This document shows positions 15,101 to 28,158 of a stretch of DNA of 64,000 nt, in pieces; the first letter of the stretch is position 1; each line of letters opens with the position of its first letter. The notes under the pieces were generated by a model. That model was not told the origin of the DNA. It saw only the letters and a program-made list of their open reading frames with translations, and did no database searches. The stretch covers positions 62,001 through 126,000 of the forward strand of contig CANTFL010001180.1 of the NCBI GenBank assembly GCA_947650285.1, given 5' to 3'. A program made the position numbers and the translations under genes. The DNA is from Hyaloperonospora brassicae. Lineage: Eukaryota > Oomycota > Peronosporomycetes > Peronosporales > Peronosporaceae.

Positions 15101-18100
15101 AATTCAAAGCAATCATGTGACAAATTTGACATGTTTTAAAACATTTCAACTCAACACATAAGGTGTAAAAATTGCATGTTCATATTGAATCGATACTTCT
15201 GAGTTCCTTTCTAATGTTTAGACTTCTTAGCGTGAATTTGATACGACTAGATACAGTGAAAAAAACGTTTGGCGCCTCTTTCAACGAAATACAACCAGGA
15301 ATAACAGGTGTATACAATCAATAATAGCGTAGAGAAATTAAGTGAGATAAAGAAGACGCCTTACAGCTGATATGGATAGTATAAAGCGATACCGTCGCGA
15401 ATTCATTTGGTGAAGAATTTAAGCGTTTTTCATAAGATACTTCAGCTGTTTTGCAGTTGACGACAAGCTTGCATCACTAAGGATGCATTCTCGTAAGCAA
15501 TCCAAGTTTCCCCGCGCTTTAAAAATTATGCTGTCAAAGAGCCACAAATATATGCAGGTAAATGTACCTTGCTTGCAAGGGTACTTAAGACATGCAAGCT
15601 CTAATCAGAATTCAAATGTAAGATACGATTTGTATATGGAAAGGCAACGGTGCATGTACATACGTAAACACCGCCGGGACTTAAATAGTATGGATAACAC
15701 GTCGGAATAGTGACAAGAACAAGTTGTGCTGATTGTCAGGGCTGAGTAAAACAAGATGATAAACTGTAATCTTATGTGATTAATATGTTCAAAGAAGACA
15801 TGGTAAATCATATGTGCCAAAGGAAGCTTAACGATATAAATAATATCGCGGCTTTAAAGAATTCTAGATTACAAGTGTAGTAGTGCGGTTTGATCAAACC
15901 ACATTAAGATGAGCCCTCTTCTAAACTTTCAGCTACTGGAATGTCCAACCTTAATTTAAATGAAGTCAACATTTACAAATAAACCAAAAGATTTTACAAC
16001 CGATCAAAAAGACGGCTGAGATGGATAACAAGTGCATTTGATGTTCGGTATAAGTAGAGACATAACATTCATCTGTATCGAATGAATAAGTATGATCATT
16101 GTAAAGGGTTAACATCTCACATCATACAGAATCTTGTACAGTGCTTGTGATTAAGCTTACGTTCTTGTATAAAGCAAAGCGTGCAAGAAAGAAAAACTAG
16201 AACATGTGATGAATGTGCATTTTAGTAAGACGTTTCACGCTATAACGTCTCTTGATTCATGCATTTAATTTTGTTATATCGACTAAATATCTTATGACGA
16301 TGAAATTCCAATGTAGTCTGTGTAACATAGGCTGAAGAATTAGTAGGTGGTTCACAAAATAGCTTGAAACATACCATTTATGTGATGTTATTGAGTGTGA
16401 TTCCAATACTCGAGCAAAAGTCGAATCGATATTAGCGTAATAACACACATGTCAATGGCTACTTACTAAGTAATGACCCAATGATTGAGCAAGTTTCAGA
16501 GATTTGATTATACAGGATCTTGTGATTTCGCGATGACAATTCGTAAAATAATTATCTACTTGTGTTCATATTTAAATCTAGTGATGTAACAATTACACAA
16601 AAAGGCTCACCTATTTTTTGCAATGTTGGATACGATAGAACACGGAAGGACATACACCTAGTGACGTAAACTACGCACCTTCTTTTCTTAAAACTCAAAA
16701 CATGGTTGCATTAATTTTAGGCTGTCAAGGATGTCGAATCGGGTTGCTATATGGCAGAATACGCGTAGAGAAGGTCTCTGTATTCAACAATTAAAAACCA
16801 CGAATAAATCTGAGTCCTCTTGTGATAGAATACGAAAATCACACATCACACAATTATGGAATTTACACATATTTTGACGCGTGTAGTCACTGTAAATCCT
16901 CGTAAATTATATACTTATATCACTCTCGCCATGTATCTTATCTTCATTATCAACAAGCTGGTGTTGGAAGCAAACAAGCCGATGACTTTTGTTACAAGTT
17001 CATATAAAGATCACAAAAGTTATTGGATTGAAATTGGTAAAAGGGAAGAAAATTCAGTATCTTCAGACCCATATATACAATGTGAATAATTAATGATTGA
17101 CCGGGTATGTGAATTAAACTAATGTGGTGTTGTTACGTTAATAATACATCTTCTATTGATATAAAAATTTGTGCTGGGTAGCTTTATGTCGATACTCGGG
17201 CCATCTGTATGTAAATCTGCCCTAATAGCTACATACTTACATAGTGCAAAATCAAATCATCCATTCTTATATATTAGAAAGCTTTGTCGATAGTATGTGC
17301 AATACTTTATTATCGCGTAAGACGCGGGCACACTACTGTAGAACTCTCAGGACGCAAAAATAAGATGGTCTTCAAATGAGCAAGCCGTTGAGCTAAATCG
17401 AATAACGTGACCCCAACGTATGCAACAATCCATAATGTATTCAGTTGATGCATATCTTTGTGAGCTTATCACTTCTTACTTTGGCTATGATAAATCCCCA
17501 CTTCTTGTATATTGTTATACCGTAATCTCCGTGTACCATTTCTGGGTGATTGATAGAAACTATTATTGGTGTACAGTTCAAGTAACGGATTTCGACAACA
17601 ATTCGATAAAAAGTTGCAAAGATTATCTTGTCGAAAAGAAATAGCAAAACCAGGCAAATCATTGAAAGTGATACAACCCTTTGATCAGCTGCAAATGAAC
17701 TCCTGTATAAAACACTTCATAAAGCAGCTAGAAAAGTTCGTTGTATGACTGCTATATATTCTCGTCAATATGCGTTTCGTATAAAAACATACAACGATGA
17801 AAATGAGCAGACGGCGATAGTCTAGGTGAGGCATACTGCAGATCGGCAATAGCACATATTGTTTAACCGTGCTATAAATCTGGTATTAGGGTTTTACATC
17901 AAAAGCAAAATGTTGTTTTTGCACAAATCGTAACAAAATAATCTCTTTCAATCAAGATCCATATCATTTCGATTAATCAAGACCTAACAATCGATAGAGC
18001 ATAAATCATAATTAAGTTGCGGTATAGCAATGCTATAACAACGATGATGTGATAGTGTACAATCTTTTCCTCGTCTCGTTGCATGCGTCAAAACTCTTTT

Positions 18101-21100
18101 GGAATCAACCATGATGACGTCAAACTACATCAGCTGAATTTTTTCGTGCCACTCTTGATAATTACGGTTTGTGCTCGACGTGGGATTCATCATTAGCCTA
18201 TTTCTATAAAAAAATATAGGCTGGCATGAAATCCTACTTTACCTCTTTACAAGATCAAAAAAGAAAATGTAAAAATAGGGTTTCTTGTAGCCTAATGTCC
18301 AATCAAAGTCGTAAATAGCTTTAGAAGAAGTTCCTATGGTCATAAGTTGTCGGGTAAACTATGTTATCAGTTACACGTTATAAAACAATACAATATCATT
18401 TATGCGATCCGTGCACACACGTACATGTTGACAATGTATACAAACATCGAACAACAACTATCACAGAAACTACTGTCCAGTATCTGCCAGTCGCGGCAAT
18501 ATGAACAGCTCGTACGGGTGCGTTTTTCGACCAACGTGAAGGTGCCGACGCTAAGAGTCTAGAATTAGTATCCAAGCTTTCAGGAGTGTATGCTTTACCG
18601 ATTGAGATGAAGTAATAAAAGACAATTGAGCAATCTCATCCCAACATATAAATATGTTGACTTGATAGAGCTTGTAAAGGTGGATGTCCAATCGAATGAG
18701 TCGATTATACTTGTGGAGGGCTAATCAAACTATCATTAATACTAGATAATAAGAGTAAATTCTACCACCATTGTACATACATCTCTCTGTCATAACCCTA
18801 ATATCATTATCTGGGCGGCTCGAACCGCTCAATCTAATAAATGATAAGTGCAAGTCAAAGCAGGAATGACCACGCGCAAAATATTGGAATGAAATTAGTG
18901 ATATCAATTTTACTGCACCTGAGTAGCAAAAATGGCTTTTGCAGCTTTGAATGCCTTCAAAGAGGCTATGATATTGTTTGTATAAGCTGTCGCACTGATT
19001 CTGCAATATCCATATACTACAAGAAAGTTTTCGACATTGATAATGCAGTCACAACTGTCAACACAATTTACAATGATTCTGCAATGTATAGTATGCGTTT
19101 GATCGATATCTTTATACAGCAAAAATTTGCTTTTGCGCTTTTTAATGCATTATACGTACCTATAGTACATAAAAAGATTTAATCTTAAGTATAAGTATAA
19201 TCTGAGTTCATTTGCCTTTAGATTTTGGAAGGCGACCAAAAAAAGGCTTAAATATTATGGCCTATTTTGCGCTTACATGGAGTGTTGACATAAAATATGG
19301 TTTATTTTTATAACAGTGCAAATGATATGAAAGATACGAAATTGGTCATATCATCAGATATTTTCGTTAATCCGCAAAATCGAGCACGTAAGGGTCTTAT
19401 CGTTTATATCTTGTGCAAAGATAGAGCTTACGTGACGAACTTTTCGTGTTACCAAGACTCTCTTTTGTCTTGCATAGGACCGTTGTGCTTATATTAATTC
19501 ACATTTCATGTCTTACATAATTTTAAGACGAACGCCTTGAAGATACTGAACATACTTGATTCAATCATTTTTCTTACTTTTTGATCCTCTCGCAATCTTT
19601 TATCCATGCCCTAATCGTTATACAGCGTTCTATAGAAACTTAGGTTTTTATCGAGAGTTCTTGCAATATTTGGACGAGCAATTTGGCGATAATGCTTGTG
19701 TTGCACGCAACAACGGTTTTGATCGTCGAGAAACAAAACAACATTGCCTATAAGAGAAGTCATACTGGCGTGTTGAAAAAAACTATCGAGCCTCGTTTGT
19801 GCTGATTAACCCATATACCAACGTCACGATTATCCCTATCTACATCTCAGGTTATGCTGCCAAGTTTCGTCCTTATTCGAGTAGTTGTATTTTGAATATG
19901 TGGTAAACAAATGCTGTTGCCCATCTTGATCTCGGTCATATACCTGGCTTGTATTTTCAATAGTATAGCTTATATCGCGATCACGATCTAATGGCTTGAA
20001 TCTCGGTCTCGACTTACCCATTCATGATCGTAATCACAATCAAGCAGCTCGGACCATGGTTGCGATCAAGATAGCTACATTTATCACACTAAGCGCACTA
20101 AGCTTCAATTTTTAAAATCCATAATAAAATTAACGGTCCCCTTGTGGTATGTGCCGATCGGTTCATCTTGTTTAATTCGAGAGTATCTAAGCCATCGTCA
20201 ATCAGATAGCTCAATCATTCCGATATTTTTTATTCAGACTTTGGATCCGTTCCGAATGTGTGGCCCATCACGTCTAGTACATTTCAGTTCATACCCTTGT
20301 TTTTCACAACAGCAATAACCTTTTTATCAAACCAAATCGTATGACTTATGAGACAACTGAAAAATATTCTACGAATAGTATTCTCTTGGTCAATCTTCCT
20401 TATAATGCTTTGACTGAATTCACTACACATTGCGTACTCAGATCGCTTGTCTTGTTGGCGGTTTATTCATTTATTCACTACGTATGATAGCCGTCTTAGC
20501 GGAAACAACATCCTCCATTTATGATCGATTTTAATAGATCACATGCATGCATATATGCTAGGTGACCGTTAGATATATGTCGTCGACAAAATTCCATTTA
20601 TTTTTAAAGGCATCCATTTTGTGCGTGTTGATTATTTGTATACTAAATCCAGGGCGGCACAACATATTACACGTGACATATCACCACACCGAAATAATTG
20701 TCTGATCATGACTGTTATCGAAAATCCCGTGAACTTAAGCGGTGTTTACACAAATACATTCTAAGATACCATTTGAACCAACTTAACATCGTTTTACATC
20801 AATTAACTAAAAGCCAGTAAAGGTTTTTTGACATGCCTACATCATTAACGTTATAATACAAGGAAGTTATAGAAATTCATATAATCGTTTCAAAGAGGGT
20901 AGAATCTATGAGGGTTACAAAGCAATTATTTCATATTTGTTAAAAGCGCAAAAGTTGAGCCAAGAGAAGTAAATATGGTGCCATGTGAAGTTTTAGCATA
21001 AATGACGTTTAAGTGGTCAAATGAGTGTATAATGTTTGCATTCGTAATTTAGTCTTTATCAACCTCAGTTTAATTCAACCGACATTAGACACTTACGAGT

Positions 21101-22012
21101 AGATTCAATCTCCTAAAAAAAGGTCCGCGTCAAGCGATTAGTTCAGACGTATGGGCGATGATCCTCATTGGAATATTGTTCAATGTCGTCTGATACAAAA
21201 TTCAAAGTTTATATCCGGTTTCTTCTCGTTGTATGGTGGCGCTATAACATCATCTTGTGCATCGTTTTGACCGACATCAAATTATCCGCCGAGAACATTA
21301 TCGATTCACATACCAGAGTATTCATGGCTCTCTCATCTCGTGCTTGATGAAATCTTCGTACTAACAATGCGATAATAATTAAAATGTAGTCTAACTCAGA
21401 ATAGAATACCGTAGCTGCAACTTCAGGTTGTTATATTTAAATATAAATTGTGGTCGGATTGTCTCAAATACCGCCCATCAATTGCAGCCCGACATTCATA
21501 CCATTCGAGAAACTATTATATTATTAAATTCGGAAGAAGATAGAAAAAAATATCGGCGATAGATTACGCGAACATTGGTTACGAAGGTTATGACCGGTCT
21601 ACACCGTTCCGGTTAACGTCAAATTCTATATCAATTCAATTTGGAGGAAGATAGTATCTATGCGTAAACAAGTGAATGCAAGACCAGGTACATGGGAAAT
21701 GTGAATGAATAAATGCGGTCGCTGCGTAGCAGCTGAACTATGTGTTATTACATTTAGCACTCGTCCAATTATAATGCTTTCAACTTGCCTTCTCTTTTTC
21801 ATACAGGTGCTCATACTTCCAGTGATTTTATCAAAAAAATACGATATCTTTGAATTAGTCTAAACAAAGATGTGATCAACTCAAAAAAGTGGTGTTTTTT
21901 TGCGCCCGTCTTTATCCAACCGTCATCGTGAGCCAAAATTTGCAACGGTTTCAGAGCGTTTTAATTGCACGTCTATATAATTTATTCATTATCAAAAAAA
22001 ATCAATGCCCCT
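9110..22012. other. AT-rich gene desert
   Basis: Nearly 13 kb with no reading frame longer than ~115 codons and no protein family I recognise on either strand. Minor features are a TATC run near 9972, a (TA)n run at about 14005-14028 and small hairpins such as AGCCTAT/ATAGGCT near 18197-18223. It is presumably decayed repeats or heterochromatin. No tRNA or rRNA was seen. Confidence 0.6.
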
Positions 22013-23110
22013 TTAATCACAAAACCAAAAATGTCTTAGATGATTGGAAAATATGAAAAATGCCACAGATAATTAAGGAATAAACATGCCCCGCTTGATC
22101 ACGAAAATAAAAAATGCATCACGTCCTAGTAAACGCAAGTGAATGTGGCACACGTGAAACCCTACGTCCTTGGTCATTTTTCGATTCCCATTTTACGGTC
22201 GTGATCAACCCCCCGCCCTGTTAGGGAAGCCACGGAGAGGGTTCTGCCGCGGGCGTGCATCGCTTGTCCTCGCTCGGGGTATCTCCCGAATGCTCAAATA
22301 CCTTCTCGAAGGATGATACTTAATCGCTCAAATTCATTTTCACGATATCAAGCTCAACCTTGTGACTTCGATTCTTCGATTTTGCGACATAGGATGGAAG
22401 CAGAATGTATTGCTCAGTGTCACTTCCAAAACAATTCCACCTTTGATCTGTCAAGTACGTTTACGCAGTTCATGTAACTTGCAAGAAATCTTTCGTTCCT
22501 CATCTTTGCTCGAATCACCACAGGAGTCACCTTCCGGACGAAAGTCATGGCCATCTCTCTGACTGCAGAATTCGAAGAAATTGTATAGCCGTCGCGCACC
22601 GTTGAGACTCTTTTGTAGGTTCGGAAAGTTGGCAAGAGTGTAGTGAAAATCGTGTCAGTGTACCGAGATTGTGCGAGAACTCGAATTGTGCAACAAATCG
22701 ACAGTCATCTTGTGTGCCTTCGGATTTGCAACGTCGTCCATCACTCTTTACAACGCGGAAAGGACGGTTGCATCTTCTATTGAATTCAATGACGGCTTGG
22801 ATTATGTCGCTCGTACTCCAGTAGCCCCAGTTATTGAAAATATGCAAGGTAGGTGCTGTTTGCCGTCGCTTTCCATTGCTGATATGGTCAACCCTACATA
22901 TTATATGTTTATATTCAGTATCCAGGACGTGGGGTTTCATGTGTGCCACATTTAGTTGAGTAAAAGAGAATGTCGGGCATTGTTCATTTTCGTGATTAAA
23001 TGGGCACATTTTTTATTTTTCGATTATCTTGGGCATTTTTTTTATTTTTCAATCATCTAGGGCAATTTTTATTTTCGTGGTTAAATGGGATTTTTATATT
23101 TTCTCCTACA
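22013..23110 (-). mobile_element. Mutator-like element remnant, left copy
   Basis: Both ends carry related inverted repeats built of ~35-bp units (AATCACGAAAATAAAAAATG and GATGATTGAAAAATA types). The segment AATGTGGCACACGTGAAACC at about 22142 is found inverted as GGTTTCATGTGTGCCACATT near 22935. Between them is a minus-strand fragment resembling a MULE DNA-binding domain. Long terminal inverted repeats plus that domain point to a Mutator superfamily element. No clear 9-bp target duplication was found, because the left end is cut by the palindrome boundary. Confidence 0.65.
22545..23009 (-). pseudogene. MULE transposase DNA-binding domain fragment, left copy
   Basis: A 154-residue frame whose middle reads IIQAVIEFNRRCNRPFRVVK, then SDGRR, then CKSEG...DDCRF with FEFSHNLG. 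This follows the pattern of the Mutator transposase N-terminal zinc-binding domain (aromatic-rich helix, K-S-D-x-x-R, C-x(n)-C, then strand and helix). The first ~30 residues read through the terminal inverted repeat, so the true start is unclear. A further fragment in another frame (22420-22635) continues with helical sequence, implying a frameshift. No DDE catalytic core is present, so it is non-functional as a transposase. Confidence 0.55.
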
Positions 23111-23306
23111 TATAATTCAATTGACGCTAAATATTGATTGAATACAGTTGTCAGTTCTACTTTTTGATCTGCCAATCAATTTTGCTTAGTAGCTCATCCT
23201 TCCCTGCACATAGGTGTGGAAGGTGGGGTTCCAAAGCACCTATATACACCGTTATTAGTGCAGGTAGCTTGTACTGTGTCAGTACAAGTGTCCGGTGCTC
23301 CGTTCC

Positions 23307-24979
23307 ATCAGGTAGCACTTCGTGGTCGGTCCAAAAACCAAGGAAGTTATAGCCAACATGTTCATGTTGGATGAAGAAGGATAGCTTTTACGGCGCGCGT
23401 GAAGACTTGTCCCATTTGAGTGATATCGACTGGCAGGCGGTCGAGAGTACGATTTCGATCATCGGAGGACCTTCTGTCAGCGCCATGTTGTACACTTTGA
23501 AAGGGGTGAGCAATATGCCTCGCCTGCATGCTCATCTACATTCTCATCAAGTATGAACTTGACGCGTCACGAGAAAGGATAATATTTCTTCCCCATCAAG
23601 GTTCTCCACTGACTGAGTTGTTGAGACAGCAGAAATAACAGGCTACTTCTACCGGGTTGACGCACTGACGATGAGCCGAAATCTTGAAGATAGATTTCTC
23701 CAAGTTCAAGGGAGTCTCAAAAGACTTCGTGTCAAGACGGATCATCGAGTTGGACGAGACCATAAGGGATCGTTGCATCATCGACGAAGGAATGAATATC
23801 GCAATCGTGCAGTCAAATACGACTGGACGTTCAAAAAATTGAGCCTTACAGATGCAGATTCAGGACCCGTATGCGTTTGGACCGTTATGCATCTTTAAGA
23901 CCCAGCCAGACATACGCTTGATCCGGCGGGGGCTGAGTCAGGTCTCGATTAGAGCTCCTGAAAACCAGAAAGAGCAAACGTGACGTGAAGTGGACACTTA
24001 TGCCAAGACCATTCACCACATAGAGAGTTGTAGCTTGGACGATCAGAATCATGAACACACGTCCTTTGCAATGCTCATGAATGGTCCTGCAGTTAATCCC
24101 TTCAAGGCTGATAGAGTCCAAATAGAACTGTAAACGCTAGAAAAAGCGACATCCATGAAGGATTCGGAAGATTTTAGCCTGAAATACGCTCACATCAACT
24201 CGGTTTCTGATCGTCCTCCGAGACGAAAAGAGGTCAGATGCCCAGAACCAATGGATTTTCCTACGTGGAGAGCGAAAAAACTCGCTTTCTGCTATACAAA
24301 CGAATGTATAAATGCAACCGAGTACAATATACATGACAATAAGCCTATGAATGTAGTGCCCCAAATCATCATTGCGTACGGCAGTACTTAAAGACTGTCA
24401 GTCGGTCAAGAAGGGACCGATACTAGGATCAAACGTTGTAGCGAAGTCACAACGGTGTAGCGTATCATCACAAGACAGTCGTGTCAGTCTAGGCGGAGCG
24501 TCCTGATGATCAAGACACGTCACGAGCATTTGAAGACCTCTTGACGATGTTTACTCTCAACATATACCCTATGTGTACTGATACCCCTTGTTATGAGGTA
24601 TCATTCGTCACCCTGATGATAGAAGTGACAAAAAGAGGTGTACATTCACGCCCCAGTTGATTGTGGGGTGTCGAATAAATTGCTTCGATACCGCTCACTA
24701 AATGACAAGGGTTATGAACGCCAGACCCTTCGGACGAGGATGACAGTATTCTTTGCGACGAGCGCATCCGTAAAAGTAAACGAAAGAGTAGTGGGAATCC
24801 AATACACTGTATAGGATAAAAATACGATGATGAGTTCATCGCACGGTATTTATATGACAACATAAATGCCAATTTTGTATACCATGGCTCAGTACGCAAG
24901 AGCTATGGATACACTAGCAGCATCGATCCGTGAAGATGACTGTCACTTGTTAATCACATGGCCAATTAGAGAAGATCTT
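23307..24979 (+). pseudogene. Degenerate gypsy gag-protease segment, left arm
   Basis: It begins at a GGTAGCACT primer-site-like sequence and the ACATGTTCATGTTGGATGA start region seen in family 1 gag. It then shows translated scraps matching that gag in order: an AREDLSHLSDIDWQAVE fragment near 23400-23450, and EDFSLKYAH...RPPRRKEVRCPEPMD near 24165-24255. From about 24660 to 24850 follow nucleotides matching the family 1 protease (the GCGTCGAACAACTTTGTTCG region). Many stops and frameshifts. The sequence upstream (23134-23306) does not match the family 1 LTR, so this is a related but distinct subfamily. Confidence 0.8.
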
Positions 24980-25157
24980 AGGGGTTTTACAATTATATGA
25001 AAACTGTACGAGTGATTGCAAGAGCCCCACTTGAGGTCGTTAGAACGACTGCAAAAGATCATAATGTAGTTGATCCAATATAGTGTGGGGAAAGCTACGG
25101 ACATCTTTGCTGAGACGCCGGTAGATCCGAATGCCCACCCTTCGAAAAATACGATTC
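24980..25157. other. Spacer at the centre of the inverted repeat
   Basis: 178 bp separate the arms. The sequence still resembles the family 1 gypsy region around 39050-39110 (GTCGTTAGAACGACTGCAAAAGATCATAATGTAG aligns with the segment following the protease), so the centre of the palindrome is itself degenerate retroelement DNA. Confidence 0.8.
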
Positions 25158-26830
25158 AAGATCTTCTCTGATTGGCCATGTGATTAACAAGTGACAGTCA
25201 TCTTCACGGATCGATGCTGCTAGCGTATCCATAGCTCTTGCGTACTGAGCCATGGTATACAAAATTGGCATTTATGTTGTCATATAAATACCGTGCGATG
25301 AACTCATCATCGTATTTTTATCCTATACAGTGTATTGGATTCCCACTACTCTTTCGTTTACTTTTACGGATGCGCTCGTCGCAAAGAATACTGTCATCCT
25401 CGTCCGAAGGGTCTGGCGTTCATAACCCTTGTCATTTAGTGAGCGGTATCGAAGCAATTTATTCGACACCCCACAATCAACTGGGGCGTGAATGTACACC
25501 TCTTTTTGTCACTTCTATCATCAGGGTGACGAATGATACCTCATAACAAGGGGTATCAGTACACATAGGGTATATGTTGAGAGTAAACATCGTCAAGAGG
25601 TCTTCAAATGCTCGTGACGTGTCTTGATCATCAGGACGCTCCGCCTCGACTGACACGACTGTCTTGTGATGATACGCTACACCGTTGTGACTTCGCTACA
25701 ACGTTTGATCCTAGTATCGGTCCCTTCTTGACCGACTGACAGTCTTTAAGTACTGCCGTACGCAATGATGATTTGGGGCACTACATTCATAGGCTTATTG
25801 TCATGTATATTGTACTCGGTTGCATTTATACATTCGTTTGTATAGCAGAAAGCGAGTTTTTTCGCTCTCCACGTAGGAAAATCCATTGGTTCTGGGCATC
25901 TGACCTCTTTTCGTCTCGGAGGACGATCAGAAACCGAGTTGATGTGAGCGTATTTCAGGCTAAAATCTTCCGAATCCTTCATGGATGTCGCTTTTTCTAG
26001 CGTTTACAGTTCTATTTGGACTCTATCAGCCTTGAAGGGATTAACTGCAGGACCATTCATGAGCATTGCAAAGGACGTGTGTTCATGATTCTGATCGTCC
26101 AAGCTACAACTCTCTATGTGTTGAATGGTCTTGGCATAAGTGTCCACTTCACGTCACGTTTGCTCTTTCTGGTTTTCAGGAGCTCTAATCGAGACCTGAC
26201 TCAGCCCCCGCCGGATCAAGCGTATGTCTGGCTGGGTCTTAAAGATGCATAACGGTCCAAACGCATACGGGTCCTGAATCTGCATCTGTAAGGCTCAATT
26301 TTTTGAACGTCCAGTCGTATTTGACTGCACGATTGCGATATTCATTCCTTCGTCGATGATGCAACGATCCCTTATGGTCTCGTCCAACTCGATGATCCGT
26401 CTTGACACGAAGTCTTTTGAGACTCCCTTGAACTTGGAGAAATCTATCTTCAAGATTTCGGCTCATCGTCAGTGCGTCAACCCGGTAGAAGTAGCCTGTT
26501 ATTTCTGCTGTCTCAACAACTCAGTCAGTGGAGAACCTTGATGGGGAAGAAATATTATCCTTTCTCGTGACGCGTCAAGTTCATACTTGATGAGAATGTA
26601 GATGAGCATGCAGGCGAGGCATATTGCTCACCCCTTTCAAAGTGTACAACATGGCGCTGACAGAAGGTCCTCCGATGATCGAAATCGTACTCTCGACCGC
26701 CTGCCAGTCGATATCACTCAAATGGGACAAGTCTTCACGCGCGCCGTAAAAGCTATCCTTCTTCATCCAACATGAACATGTTGGCTATAACTTCCTTGGT
26801 TTTTGGACCGACCACGAAGTGCTACCTGAT
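25158..26830 (-). pseudogene. Degenerate gypsy gag-protease segment, right arm
   Basis: Mirror copy of 23307-24979. The protein scraps are the same and the stops are shared. In effect one relic has been copied in inverted orientation. Confidence 0.8.
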
Positions 26831-27026
26831 GGAACGGAGCACCGGACACTTGTACTGACACAGTACAAGCTACCTGCACTAATAACGGTGTATATAGGTG
26901 CTTTGGAACCCCACCTTCCACACCTATGTGCAGGGAAGGATGAGCTACTAAGCAAAATTGATTGGCAGATCAAAAAGTAGAACTGACAACTGTATTCAAT
27001 CAATATTTAGCGTCAATTGAATTATA

Positions 27027-28158
27027 TGTAGGAGAAAATATAAAAATCCCATTTAACCACGAAAATAAAAATTGCCCTAGATGATTGAAAAATAAAAAAA
27101 ATGCCCAAGATAATCGAAAAATAAAAAATGTGCCCATTTAATCACGAAAATGAACAATGCCCGACATTCTCTTTTACTCAACTAAATGTGGCACACATGA
27201 AACCCCACGTCCTGGATACTGAATATAAACATATAATATGTAGGGTTGACCATATCAGCAATGGAAAGCGACGGCAAACAGCACCTACCTTGCATATTTT
27301 CAATAACTGGGGCTACTGGAGTACGAGCGACATAATCCAAGCCGTCATTGAATTCAATAGAAGATGCAACCGTCCTTTCCGCGTTGTAAAGAGTGATGGA
27401 CGACGTTGCAAATCCGAAGGCACACAAGATGACTGTCGATTTGTTGCACAATTCGAGTTCTCGCACAATCTCGGTACACTGACACGATTTTCACTACACT
27501 CTTGCCAACTTTCCGAACCTACAAAAGAGTCTCAACGGTGCGCGACGGCTATACAATTTCTTCGAATTCTGCAGTCAGAGAGATGGCCATGACTTTCGTC
27601 CGGAAGGTGACTCCTGTGGTGATTCGAGCAAAGATGAGGAACGAAAGATTTCTTGCAAGTTACATGAACTGCGTAAACGTACTTGACAGATCAAAGGTGG
27701 AATTGTTTTGGAAGTGACACTGAGCAATACATTCTGCTTCCATCCTATGTCGCAAAATCGAAGAATCGAAGTCACAAGGTTGAGCTTGATATCGTGAAAA
27801 TGAATTTGAGCGATTAAGTATCATCCTTCGAGAAGGTATTTGAGCATTCGGGAGATACCCCGAGCGAGGACAAGCGATGCACGCCCGCGGCAGAACCCTC
27901 TCCGTGGCTTCCCTAACAGGGCGGGGGTTGATCACGACCGTAAAATGGGAATCGAAAAATGACCAAGGACGTAGGGTTTCACGTGTGCCACATTCACTTG
28001 CGTTTACTAGGACGTGGTGCATTTTTTATTTTCGTGATCAAGCGGGGCATATTTATTCCTTAATTATCTGTGGCATTTTTCATATTTTCCAATCATCTAA
28101 GACATTTTTGGTTTTGTGATTGAATGTAGAATTCTTTATATCCCTACGTATATCTATG
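27027..28158 (+). mobile_element. Mutator-like element remnant, right copy
   Basis: Mirror image of the element at 22013-23110, with an apparently intact outer terminus: the TACGTAGGGATATAAAG-type end at 28140-28158 (reverse strand) resembles the inner end TATGTAGGAGAAAATATAAA at 27020-27045. It encodes the same DNA-binding-domain fragment, here on the plus strand. Confidence 0.65.
27128..27592 (+). pseudogene. MULE transposase DNA-binding domain fragment, right copy
   Basis: Identical in protein sequence to the minus-strand frame at 22545-23009, in the mirrored arm. The frame-shifted continuation is at 27502-27717. The complete identity of a broken sequence in both arms shows that the decay came before the inverted duplication. 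Confidence 0.55.

Larger units (their letters stand above)
22013..24979 (+). repeat. Left arm of a ~2.97-kb near-perfect inverted repeat
   Basis: Every position p in this arm pairs with 50137-p in 25158-28124 as the reverse complement. All the small reading frames of this arm recur mirrored in the other with the same protein sequence except one residue. I noticed only three substitutions (24016/26121, 24490/25647 and one near 24966). The outer edge falls inside a Mutator-like element end and the inner edge inside gypsy pol-linker sequence. Confidence 0.96.
25158..28124 (-). repeat. Right arm of the ~2.97-kb inverted repeat
   Basis: Reverse complement of 22013-24979 around the axis at 25068.5. 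Beyond 28124 the right side carries ~35 bp more of the Mutator-like element terminus (to about 28158) that the left side lacks. The left outer breakpoint therefore lies within that element, and the right copy is the more complete one. Confidence 0.96.
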
